Below, piece after piece: positions 26,657 to 34,285 of a stretch of DNA of 64,000 nucleotides. Where the stretch lies: positions 1 through 64,000 of the forward strand of contig JAHXHS010000011.1 in NCBI GenBank assembly GCA_025656455.1. Reading direction: 5' to 3'. The position numbers were made by a program, and so were the translations under genes. Position 1 is the stretch's first letter. Every line of letters begins with the position of its first letter. Origin of the DNA: Candidatus Thiodiazotropha sp. (ex Epidulcina cf. delphinae) (GTDB lineage Bacteria; Pseudomonadota; Gammaproteobacteria; Chromatiales; Chromatiaceae). The notes beneath the pieces are model-generated. The model was not told the DNA's origin. It did no database searches and saw nothing but the letters and a program-made list of their open reading frames with translations.

Positions 26657-26727
26657 CTTTTATGGTTCTTCCCCTGGGTGGCAGACTATGCGAATCACTA
26701 CCATGCAGTCAGCCGACTCAGAGAGGG

Positions 26728-27048
26728 TCAGTTTATCTGTGTTCGAGGATCACCGGGCGGATGGGGCGGGGTATTTTGACTTTCCGCTTCCTCCCGCTCC
26801 ATCTTTTTTACCAGTTGGCTGAAATAATAGGCCAAATAGGTGGATGTATTCAAAGTAAACCAGAAAAAGAAGAAGATTCCCGTGTAGATCTTGATGCTGA
26901 ATAGGACCGTATCAACTTCAATATTCAACAACGCTGCAATGGCGAATGGGTCCACGAAGGAGAAGAAAATGAATGTCAGTAAACCAGCCGCGATCATGCT
27001 GGTCCAGAGGAACCCGAACAGACATTTACACTTGAGTATACTCAGCAC
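26728..27048 (-). CDS. Small membrane protein with two spans
   Basis: A 106-residue protein from GTG at 27048, preceded by CAGGAGG 7 bases upstream; the longer frame to 27144 lacks such a site. Two hydrophobic segments (about 12-34, WTSMIAAGLLTFIFF, and about 48-72, IYTGIFFFFWFTL) are followed by a charged tail (KKMEREEAESQ) rich in Pro at the end. It is convergent with the kor operon. No family is recognised. Confidence 0.6.
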   Translation of the reverse strand: MLSILKCKCLFGFLWTSMIAAGLLTFIFFSFVDPFAIAALLNIEVDTVLFSIKIYTGIFFFFWFTLNTSTYLAYYFSQLVKKMEREEAESQNTPPHPPGDPRTQIN

Positions 27049-27357
27049 TGTTACACCTCCTGGAGGTTGCTGGCCCCTGGCGTCGTTTGATCTGTCAGTC
27101 ACTGTCGTGATGGGACGGCAGTGGATGAAGATATAGATTAGCAAGCAGCTTCAGAAAAAAGACCCTTATTTATTTCAGGGATTTTTTTCAAAATATGCTA
27201 GGTATTTTAAGGAATTCTTAAGGTTCACTGGCTAAATTTGGACTACATTTATTGTGGAATAGTCAGAGTCGGGCCAGATTGGCTAGCCTACGGATTATTG
27301 CTAGCTGGCATACGACTCTTTACCGAACTGACACACCGTATGGAGGGATCTATAGTC

Positions 27358-27825
27358 ATGTTCAGTTTTTTCGAAAAAAATGTAGAAAAGCGGCTCCTGT
27401 CCGACTATCTCAAAGGGGTCGGACTGAGTTTGAACGACCTGAGTCCAGCTATTTCCAAACAGATTATCGATATTGTGCACAAGCAGGTCTGTGTGGTCGC
27501 TAAAAAGTTTCATGAACCGGCCGTTACTGTATCGAAAAATATAGTCAGTTCAGCCGCTTGGGGGACAATCTATTGTCTGCTCGGACCCTCGAGGCTGCTC
27601 GAGATGGATTCAGGGTTTCGAGATCTCATAGAGGAAGTCGAGATGGAGTTGCTGATGTCGGATAGTGAGCGTGATGCACAGCACAACATCTATCAGCAGG
27701 TATTCGCTATCCTCTTGAACTCCAGCCATTGTCATCCCGAGGTTAAGGCTGTTGTGGAGAGGGAACGTTGGATTTCCACCCAGAATGAGACGGCGGCAAA
27801 CCGTCGTATCTCCGCCATGCATTGA
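27358..27825 (+). CDS. Hypothetical 155-residue protein
   Basis: The ATG at 27358 has GGAGGG about 10 bases upstream and is preferred over upstream starts. The product (MFSFFEKNVEKRLLSDYLKG...) is predicted largely helical with two Cys (residues 44 and 77) and a His-Cys-His near the C-terminus (SSHCHPEV). No membrane span is convincing. The family is not recognised. It lies alone between two minus-strand genes. Confidence 0.55.
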   Translation: MFSFFEKNVEKRLLSDYLKGVGLSLNDLSPAISKQIIDIVHKQVCVVAKKFHEPAVTVSKNIVSSAAWGTIYCLLGPSRLLEMDSGFRDLIEEVEMELLMSDSERDAQHNIYQQVFAILLNSSHCHPEVKAVVERERWISTQNETAANRRISAMH

Positions 27826-27879
27826 GGGCTAGCTAGCGGTTTCAGGTTCAAATAGATCACTGAAAGGGTAATCTGCGCG

Positions 27880-30369
27880 TCAGGCCTTTTTCAATACCGT
27901 CATCGGTGGTGTGTTGAAGAGGCGCCAGCTTGCGAGCGTACCGGCCAAGCCCACCCCGGCGGCGCCGCCGAATAGAGCGATACCCCACATGGCAGGGTCG
28001 ATGCTCCAGGGCAGTTCAAAGACACTCGTTGCCAGCGAATAGCTGATAGCGCTCGCAAGGGCGGCTGAAATCAGACCCGCCAGCCCGCCCAGCAGGGTGA
28101 ACTCCAGCAATACGGAAACCACCAATCGCCGGCGGCTCAGTCCCAGGGTGCGTAGAATGGCCGTCTCCTGCACCCGCAGTTCATGACTCGCCTGAATACC
28201 AGCGTAGAGCACGATCAATCCGGCGGCGACGGTGAACAGAAACACCGACTCCACCGCCAGTGTGCCGCGGTCCATAATGGCGCGAACCTGCTGCATCAGG
28301 GCGGTAACGTCAAGCGCAGTGACACTCGGGTGCGCCTGGATCAGCCTGTGCAACAGTTCGCGTTTCTCAGGGGGCAGATAGAAGCTGGTGATGTAGGTGG
28401 CCGGCAGGTCGGCCATCAGCCCAGGGGTGCCGATGACGAAGAAGTTGACGTTGAAAGAGTCCCACTGCACAGAACGAAAGTTCTCCACCCGGCCGCTGAT
28501 CCGCTGCCCGGCAACCTCGAATGCCAGTTGTGAGCCGAGGGGGATGCCAAGGGTCTCCGCCAAGCCCTGTTCCACCGAAAACCAGGGTTCATGCCACTCC
28601 GACTCGGACCACCAACGGCCTGCGAGAATTTTGTTGTCAGACTGGATCTCGGTGGCCAGACTGAGGTTGAAGTCCCGGGTGGCAAGCCGCTGGGCCCTGG
28701 GGGAGCGATAGTCGTTTTCGGAGATCCGGCGATCGTCGATGCTGATCAGGCGCCCGCGAATCATCGGATAGGGTCCGCCCGTTTCGATGCCGCCCTCGGC
28801 AAGTAGGTTGCGTACGCTCTCCACTTCGCCGGGCTGGATGTTGATGAGGAACTGATTCGGGCTCTCTTTCGGCAGAGCGTTGCGCCAATTGCTCAACAGA
28901 TCGACTCTGACCATCGCCAGCACCAACAGTACCGTAATGCCGAGTCCGAAACCGGTCATCTGGATGCTGGTGGTGGTCGGGTTGCGCGACAGGCTGGCAA
29001 GCCCATAGCGCCATGACCCGGCGGTGCGGTTGCGCAGAGGGGTGAGGAGGTGTACCAGCAGGCGGGAGACCAGCAGCAGGATGGCCATGCCAGCCAGCAG
29101 GCCGCCAATCAGCTGGAAGGCCAGCCTGTCATCACCGATCTGCCACATCAGCAGGGCGCCTAGGGAGATGAGGGCGGTTGCGAGAAATAGCCGATAGCTG
29201 ACCGGCGGTGTCCCTAAATGGCGCCTGAACACACGCAGCGGAGGCACCTCGCTGAGTCTCAACACTGAGGGAAGGGAGAAGCCGATCAACACCAGGATGC
29301 CGGTGGCCAGGCCTGATAACAGAGGCCAGGCCGAGGGAGCGGGGATCCGGCTGGTGAACCAGTGGCCGATCAGTTCCACCAATACCGCTTGCGCCGCCAG
29401 TCCGAGCAGGCTGCCTGCGAGGCTGGCGATCACCCCCAGGCTCAGCAGCCGCAGCAGGAAGATCCGGCCCACATCCCTGCTGCTGGCGCCCAGGCATCGG
29501 AGTAGGGCGCTGGTGTCGGATTGGCGTTCGACGAAACGGCGGCTGGAGAGGGCCACCGCCACCACACAAAGCAGGATCGCCGTGGAGGCCGCGAGACGTA
29601 GAAAACGCCCTCCCCGCTCCAGGGCGATCCTGAGTTCAGGACGGGCCGCACGGATATCCTCCACCTGGATGCCCGGTCTGCTCTGGGTCTCGATCCATTG
29701 CCGGTAATCGCTCATCTGTGAAGGGGAGCCGGCCAACAGCAGGTAGTGCCTGACCCGGCTTGCCGGCCCCAGCAGACCTGTCTTGTCCACCTCGTCGAGC
29801 CTGATCATCACCCGTGGGGCCAGTTGAAAGAGATTGGCGGATCGATCGGGTTCGTAGCTGATGATGCGGGCGATTCTAAACGGGCTCTGCCCCAGTTTGA
29901 TAGTGTCGCCGATGTGTAGATCCAGCAGCGGCAGCAGCCGCTCCTCCAGCCAGGCTTCGCCGGGTTGCGGCAGGGACTCGGTGGCATGATCCTCACCGCT
30001 GACGCTGTCGCGCACCCGCATTCGACCGCGTAGGGGATAGGTGTCGGAGACCGCCTTGACCTGCACCAGTTGGGTGGCGCCGTTATTCAACATGACACTG
30101 GGAAAACTCAGGGTCTGGGCCCGCCGCAACAAGCGTTGATCCGCTGCCTCGATGAGCGATTCAGTTATCGGTTGATTGCTCTCGAGACGTAGGTCCGCGG
30201 CCAATACCTCAGTCGCCTGGCGTTCCATGGCCCGTTCCACCCGGTCGGTGAAGAAACCCACCGATGTCACCGAGGCCACGGCAATCACCAGGGCCGTGGC
30301 AAGCAGCCGCAGCTCGCCGGCGCGCCAGTCCCGGCGCAGTAGCCGCAATGCCAGGCTGAAGGGATTCAA
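27880..30369 (-). CDS. ybbP: ABC transporter permease, FtsX/YbbP type
   Basis: An 829-residue inner-membrane permease. The N-terminal span (ALVIAVASVTSVGFF) precedes a large periplasmic region. Several further spans lie in two FtsX-type modules (near 250-410 and 700-825, ending VGLAGTLASWRLFNTPP). The size and the two-module layout match YbbP rather than LolC/E. The start overlaps the upstream ATPase stop by 4 bases. Together with YbbA and divergent tesA it reproduces the E. coli tesA-ybbA-ybbP arrangement. The substrate is not established; lipid or lipoprotein release is suggested for the family. Confidence 0.87.
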   Translation of the reverse strand: MNPFSLALRLLRRDWRAGELRLLATALVIAVASVTSVGFFTDRVERAMERQATEVLAADLRLESNQPITESLIEAADQRLLRRAQTLSFPSVMLNNGATQLVQVKAVSDTYPLRGRMRVRDSVSGEDHATESLPQPGEAWLEERLLPLLDLHIGDTIKLGQSPFRIARIISYEPDRSANLFQLAPRVMIRLDEVDKTGLLGPASRVRHYLLLAGSPSQMSDYRQWIETQSRPGIQVEDIRAARPELRIALERGGRFLRLAASTAILLCVVAVALSSRRFVERQSDTSALLRCLGASSRDVGRIFLLRLLSLGVIASLAGSLLGLAAQAVLVELIGHWFTSRIPAPSAWPLLSGLATGILVLIGFSLPSVLRLSEVPPLRVFRRHLGTPPVSYRLFLATALISLGALLMWQIGDDRLAFQLIGGLLAGMAILLLVSRLLVHLLTPLRNRTAGSWRYGLASLSRNPTTTSIQMTGFGLGITVLLVLAMVRVDLLSNWRNALPKESPNQFLINIQPGEVESVRNLLAEGGIETGGPYPMIRGRLISIDDRRISENDYRSPRAQRLATRDFNLSLATEIQSDNKILAGRWWSESEWHEPWFSVEQGLAETLGIPLGSQLAFEVAGQRISGRVENFRSVQWDSFNVNFFVIGTPGLMADLPATYITSFYLPPEKRELLHRLIQAHPSVTALDVTALMQQVRAIMDRGTLAVESVFLFTVAAGLIVLYAGIQASHELRVQETAILRTLGLSRRRLVVSVLLEFTLLGGLAGLISAALASAISYSLATSVFELPWSIDPAMWGIALFGGAAGVGLAGTLASWRLFNTPPMTVLKKA

Positions 30370-31058
30370 GCCTCCGCCTCCAGGCGTCCCTCACGGAGAT
30401 AGAGGCGGCGGTCGCAGCGGCGCGCCAACATCTCGTCGTGGGTGACCAGAATCAACACCGTGCCGTTGTGCCGCTGGAGTCTGAACAGCAGTTCCGCCAC
30501 TCGTTCGCCCGTATGGGGATCCAGATTGGCGGTGGGTTCATCGGCAAACAGCACTTTCGGGCCGGGAGCAAAGGCGCGGGCCAGGGCAACCCGCTGTTGT
30601 TCACCGCCGGAAAGCTGGCTCGGGTAGTGGTGCAGGCGTTGGGCCAGTCCCGCTTGAGAGAGGGTTTCCGCCGCTGCCTGATCAGGGGAATCATGGCCAG
30701 TCAGTTCAAGCGGTAGCATGACGTTCTCCAATGCCGTCATGCCTGAGAGCAGTTGGAAGGATTGAAAGACGAAACCGACCTTGCCGGCGCGCAATGCAGC
30801 CCGGCCATCCTCGTCGAGGCCGCTGAGTGGGGTATCGAACAGCCGGACCTCGCCCTTGGAAGCCTCATCCAGTCCCGCCAGCAGCCCCAGCAGGGTCGAT
30901 TTGCCGGAACCGGAAGCGCCGAGAATCGCCACCGCCTCGCCGGACGCCACCTGCAGGTCGATTCGCTGCAGGATCTCCAGTCTGCCCTCAGAGGTCTCCA
31001 CGAACTTCATCAGGCCGCTTGCGGTCACAGGGTGTTGATTGGATGATGTCTGCAACAT
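30366..31058 (-). CDS. ybbA: ABC transporter ATP-binding protein (YbbA/LolD type)
   Basis: A 230-residue ATPase. Walker A is GASGSGKST (near 51-59), the Q-loop is FVFQSFQLL, the signature is LSGGEQQRVALARA, and Walker B is KVLFADEPTANLD with the following H-loop VTHDE. The start at 31058 is head-to-head with tesA: the two ATGs share the tetranucleotide CATG at 31056-31059, so each gene's ribosome binding site lies within the other's coding sequence. A later Met (residue 17) is possible, but the strand VTASGLMKF before it belongs to the fold. Confidence 0.9.
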   Translation of the reverse strand: MLQTSSNQHPVTASGLMKFVETSEGRLEILQRIDLQVASGEAVAILGASGSGKSTLLGLLAGLDEASKGEVRLFDTPLSGLDEDGRAALRAGKVGFVFQSFQLLSGMTALENVMLPLELTGHDSPDQAAAETLSQAGLAQRLHHYPSQLSGGEQQRVALARAFAPGPKVLFADEPTANLDPHTGERVAELLFRLQRHNGTVLILVTHDEMLARRCDRRLYLREGRLEAEA

Positions 31059-32028
31059 GAAAAAGATCTCACTATTATTAACCCGGCAACTAAATATATC
31101 GAGTTCAGCCGCCGTGTGCCTGCCTACGGCAAGGCATCAAAACGCCGCTGTAGCCCCTCCTACAGCAAGTTTTGATAACGCAGTCCGTAGGCAGGCACAC
31201 GGCGGCCTGTCTGTTAAAAATCAAAATGTTAGGGGCTTCAAGAATCCCCTTGCTCGGCGTTGTGGCTCTTACCAAGGGAGCCAACCCTTCCTTCCTTTGG
31301 TCCGTAAACGGCACATCCATGTGCCACTCCTGGCTGCGAGCCACGCCTTGATCAAGGACATTCTTGAAGCCCTGAACTCGATATATTTAGTTGCCGGGTT
31401 AATATTGTTAGGCTTCTCTCTGTTGATCCCGTTGTCGCTTGCGGCGGCGGCTCCCACCCTGCTGGTCGTCGGCGACAGCCTGAGTGCGGGCTATGGCGTA
31501 ACCAGCGAGCGTCGCTGGGTCGATCTGTTGGCTCAGCGCCTGAGCAGGGATTGTGTACCGTTCGAGGTCGTCAACGCCAGTATCACCGGTGATACGAGCA
31601 GCGGTGGCCTGGCCCGCCTGCCGGCATTGTTGGTAAAGTACGATCCCCGTATCCTGATCATCGAGCTGGGCGGTAATGACGGTTTGCGCGGGATCGGCAA
31701 TCGGGAAATGCGCGACAACCTGCAGCGGATGGTGCAATTGGCCAAACAGGCAGGCGCGGCAGTCCTGCTGTTGGGAGTCCGCCTGCCGGCCAACTATGGC
31801 CCGGATTTCGTCAATGCCTTCCATCGCGTCTATTATGATGTCTCCGAGGCGGAATCGGTTCCCCTGGTGCCGTTTTTCCTTGAAGGCGTGGCACTGGACC
31901 CCAGTCTGATGCAGCGCGACGGCATCCATCCCAACGACCGGGCTCAGCCTATCCTGCGGGAGAATGTCTGGTCGGCGTTACAGCCATTGCTGGTGGAGGC
32001 CGGGCTTGCGCCTGCCGCCTGTCGCTAG
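31057..32028 (+). CDS. tesA: Acyl-CoA thioesterase/lysophospholipase TesA carrying a 107-codon in-frame insertion
   Basis: A GDSL hydrolase: VVGDSLSAGYG (nucleophile Ser), the GGNDGLRG block and the catalytic DGIHPN near the C-terminus. Without the insert the gene would encode 216 residues, near the usual TesA size (about 208), beginning MKKISLLL-ILLGFSLLIPLSLAAAAP, a textbook signal peptide. A 319-bp miniature element plus a TA duplication (321 bases, 107 codons) is inserted between these two halves at 31080, yet the frame stays open from 31057 to 32028. The full-length product would be 323 residues with the signal peptide split. Export may fail unless a start inside the element (for example TTG at 31405) is used. 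The periplasmic function is thus uncertain. Confidence 0.83.
   Translation: MKKISLLLTRQLNISSSAAVCLPTARHQNAAVAPPTASFDNAVRRQAHGGLSVKNQNVRGFKNPLARRCGSYQGSQPFLPLVRKRHIHVPLLAASHALIKDILEALNSIYLVAGLILLGFSLLIPLSLAAAAPTLLVVGDSLSAGYGVTSERRWVDLLAQRLSRDCVPFEVVNASITGDTSSGGLARLPALLVKYDPRILIIELGGNDGLRGIGNREMRDNLQRMVQLAKQAGAAVLLLGVRLPANYGPDFVNAFHRVYYDVSEAESVPLVPFFLEGVALDPSLMQRDGIHPNDRAQPILRENVWSALQPLLVEAGLAPAACR
31081..31399. mobile_element. 319-bp TA-flanked element (ACCCGGCAAC tips) inside tesA
   Basis: The tips ACCCGGCAACTAAATATATC and the reverse complement GATATATTTAGTTGCCGGGT are perfect 20-bp inverted repeats; extension gives GAGTTCAG / CTGAACTC. TA lies on both sides (31079-31080, 31400-31401). A nested palindrome (CCGCCGTGTGCCTGCCTACG with its complement) fills the left half; the right half carries the TCCGTAAACGGCACATCC module shared with other elements. 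It has no transposase. Deleting it with one TA restores a normal TesA signal peptide. Confidence 0.88.
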
Positions 32029-32128
32029 GTAGGACACTACACTAGCCCAACGGATTGTAACATTTCCGCTTATCCTGTCCCGGCGGACTATTCAGTCTCC
32101 GTCCGGAAACGCCCATTTTTTTAAAGCC

Positions 32129-32247
32129 TCGTCATCCCGGCGTATGCCGGGATCCAGGGAATTCAACGACTGAGTGGATTCCATCCTTTGGTCCGTAAAC
32201 GGTGCATCCATGCACCACTTCTCCAGCATGTGCCGGAATGACGAACG
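32129..32247. repeat. REP-like palindrome with inserted shared module
   Basis: GTCATCCCGGCGTATGCCGG opens and TGCCGGAATGAC closes an extragenic palindrome like that at 9369-9450. Between them, at 32181-32220, is the CCGTAAACGG-TGCATCCATGCA-CCACT module also seen in two TA-flanked elements (8970-9009, 31291-31328). Confidence 0.7.
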
Positions 32248-32347
32248 CTGTTGTTTCTGGACGGGCACTATTTATGCTTTCGTAAACGGAAAGCGATAAA
32301 ACGACGACAATCGTCCGATTCAAGCTTTTTTGCTTACCAGGAATCGG

Positions 32348-32353
32348 TATAAT
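32348..32353 (+). promoter_or_regulatory. -10 box for the 4.5S RNA gene
   Basis: TATAAT, an exact consensus -10 hexamer, lies about 13-19 bases before the RNA's 5' stem. The -35 region at the expected 17-bp spacing is a poor match (CTTTTT). Confidence 0.6.
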
Positions 32354-32366
32354 CACCAGCTTCAAT

Positions 32367-32478
32367 GGCGGTTGGTATCGGTCCCCCCGCAACGAGAAAC
32401 TGTGAACCCCGTCAGGCCCGGAAGGGAGCAGCGGCAGCAGTGGCATCGTGTGCCGGGGTGTGGCTGATACCCGCTGCC
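32367..32478 (+). ncRNA. ffs: Signal recognition particle RNA, small bacterial 4.5S type
   Basis: The conserved apical region is present: GTCAGGCCCGGAAGGGAGCA followed by GCGGCAGCAG and TGTGCCGGGGTGTGGCTG, the near-universal 4.5S hairpin that binds Ffh. The 5' GGCGGTTGGTATC pairs with 3' GATACCCGCTGCC to close the rod. About 112 nucleotides, the normal length. It is free-standing with its own promoter. SRP RNA guides membrane proteins co-translationally to the translocon. Confidence 0.93.
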
Positions 32479-32516
32479 ACCCAATGCGTCATGCGAATCG
32501 GATATTCTACTGATCC

Positions 32517-32636
32517 ATGTCGATTGACTGCCGGAAGGCCATGCCCGCGCCTTTGCCTCCCGCATCCGGTCACACCTATGCCGTCGAACTCTCCGTGGAC
32601 GGAGCCATCCTGGTGTTGACCTTGGTGGAAGACTGA
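32517..32636 (+). CDS. Possible 39-residue ORF after ffs
   Basis: ATG at 32517 opens MSIDCRKAMPAPLPPASGHT-YAVELSVDGAILVLTLVED. The acidic, strand-like C-terminus is protein-like, but no ribosome binding site is obvious and it could be a remnant of a larger gene. No family recognised. Confidence 0.25.
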   Translation: MSIDCRKAMPAPLPPASGHTYAVELSVDGAILVLTLVED

Positions 32637-32766
32637 AGCACAAGCTCCGCTCGGGCATGGGCAGGGTTTTTTTTGGGTGGGTGTCTGGCTAAGCTGGCTA
32701 AGAGTGATTTCAATGATGATCAGGCAGCATATTCAGCACCGACAAAATGCATCAGTAGAGAGAGAG

Positions 32767-33930
32767 CTACCCCTCATGGGTGCAAGAAGAAGTCGCCCTG
32801 CCAAAGTGAACAAAACTGAACTCTGCGCTGTTTATGCCCATGTACCACAAATTCATTGTTCCATTGAGAATCAGAGACGAAGGGCCACCCACCAGAAATG
32901 TATGCCAGGAGGCATCCGTGCGAACTATCGGGTTTGATGGGTTTCTTGTCCAATTCACGCCATCGGCAGAGCGCGCATGGCCGATGCCTTCAGGGCTGGA
33001 GCTGCCTTTAGGGAATCCAGCATAGAACATATGGTAGTGGCCGTTGGGATCCTTTTCCACGCTGACATGGCCAACAAGGGCATCATCCCAAGAGTCGTTT
33101 GCGCCAGGTGTAAAAACAGGTTCTTTTCGTTTCTCCCAATGCATACCGTCTTTGGATGTAGCGAATCCGATGGTGCCGCCGAATATATTCTCCTGAACGC
33201 CAAAGGTGGAATACCAGAGGTAGAAGATACTCGTCTGCCGGTCGTAGTGGACAGAAGGTTCAAGGACGCCTCCAAATAATTTGCCGTTTGTCTCTTGCTG
33301 CACCAATTCCCATGGGAGAGTGGCCTCCAGAACAGGTTGTTCATGTACCGCCCAAGTGTATCCGTCAGCGGAGGTTGCAACGCCAATCTTGAAGGCTTGG
33401 TCCTGATATCGCCCTGAGAAATAGAGATAGTAAACATCATCCACCTTAACCACAGACGGTGTTTCCAATGCATTAATCGACCAAGGAGAGTCTTTGGGCG
33501 TGATCTGCAGCTTGACCAAAGTGACAGCATCTTTAGGGTCACTCCAAATGCTTCCATCTGAACTCTCTGAATAGGCGATCCCCTGTGCTTCATTCCCATT
33601 GCTATCAATAGCTGTTGCGCTGAACCACATTCTGAATATCGCCTGGTCATACAGAACAAAGGGATCGCCCATCAAACCAACGCCATGAAAATTTGTTGGC
33701 TCTGCCCCGAAGTCTTTGATCATCTGCTGGCTGACCTGCCCTGAATCCACTGTTTCAAGCCAATGGTTCGGTTTTTCCCAGGTATGAGCCCAACAGCTTG
33801 TCAACGGCTCTGTGTTCGCGGTATCGGTGTCTGAGCTTTTTGGGGCACACGAGGCCGCTACCAGCATACCTAACGGCACTGTTGCCAAAAGCCCCGATCT
33901 ACTTCTGTGAGTGGTTCCTGTGGATTCCAT
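32767..33930 (-). CDS. Exported five-bladed beta-propeller protein (glycosidase family 43/32/68-like fold)
   Basis: A 387-residue protein with an N-terminal hydrophobic signal (LLATVPLGMLVAAS) ending at Cys28, a plausible but non-ideal lipobox. The body has repeated blades: FRMWFSA, GIAYSESSDGSIWS, VYYLYFSGRY, IGVATSADGYTW, FYLWYSTFG, IGFATSKDGMHW, YHMFYAG and IGHARSADGVNW. This periodicity is typical of GH43/GH32/GH68-like propellers, where acidic residues near blade starts (GDPFVLYD, LETPSVV, LEPSVHYD) could be catalytic. Whether it is an active glycosidase is not established. It is monocistronic and convergent with ffs. Confidence 0.68.
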   Translation of the reverse strand: MESTGTTHRSRSGLLATVPLGMLVAASCAPKSSDTDTANTEPLTSCWAHTWEKPNHWLETVDSGQVSQQMIKDFGAEPTNFHGVGLMGDPFVLYDQAIFRMWFSATAIDSNGNEAQGIAYSESSDGSIWSDPKDAVTLVKLQITPKDSPWSINALETPSVVKVDDVYYLYFSGRYQDQAFKIGVATSADGYTWAVHEQPVLEATLPWELVQQETNGKLFGGVLEPSVHYDRQTSIFYLWYSTFGVQENIFGGTIGFATSKDGMHWEKRKEPVFTPGANDSWDDALVGHVSVEKDPNGHYHMFYAGFPKGSSSPEGIGHARSADGVNWTRNPSNPIVRTDASWHTFLVGGPSSLILNGTMNLWYMGINSAEFSFVHFGRATSSCTHEG

Positions 33931-33981
33931 TGTCTGTTCCGATCTTGTTTATTTGATGTTTCTTTGTGTGAACATGTTCTA

Positions 33982-34054
33982 GTACTCCGTCAACCTGATA
34001 ACTTAGGATGCAGTGTGCCCCACATCATCCTAAGTTATCAGGTTGACGGAGTAC
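33982..34054. mobile_element. 73-bp TA-flanked hairpin (GTACTCCGTCAACC tips)
   Basis: Two perfect 29-base arms (GTACTCCGTCAACCTGATAA...GGATG at 33982-34010 and its complement at 34026-34054) enclose a 15-base loop. TA flanks at 33980-33981 and 34055-34056. Single-ended relatives of its tip occur at 9171-9202 and about 55664-55672. Confidence 0.85.
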
Positions 34055-34056
34055 TA

Positions 34057-34072
34057 GTGTAGGATACTACAC
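34057..34072. mobile_element. 16-bp minimal palindrome of the GTGTRGTGT family
   Basis: GTGTAGGATACTACAC flanked by TA (34055-34056, shared with the previous hairpin, and 34073-34074). Isolated tips of this family occur at 8868, 32030-32045 and 41841-41851. The remainder of 33931-34285 has no supported gene. Confidence 0.6.
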
Positions 34073-34285
34073 TAGTGCGTTTTCAATTAGATATTGAGAA
34101 TTTTCGGCCAAATGGTGATGCTACATGCGCGGCCAGTTCAAAAAGACGATCTCGAATCCATTCGCGGCGATGTTCAAAGCTTCTGCCTGAGATTGCCTTT
34201 TGGATGGATGTCATATTTGTGCTGTATGTAAAGCTTTCGCTTCTTGTGCCGATCTAGATGAAATCCAACCCCAAAAAAAGCAAGC

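Noticed and set aside
31105..31457. Minus-strand frames through the miniature element in tesA
   Set aside because: They arise from palindromic repeat sequence and have no ribosome binding site.
32362..32658. Open frames across the 4.5S RNA gene
   Set aside because: The sequence and fold match SRP RNA; the frames are accidental.
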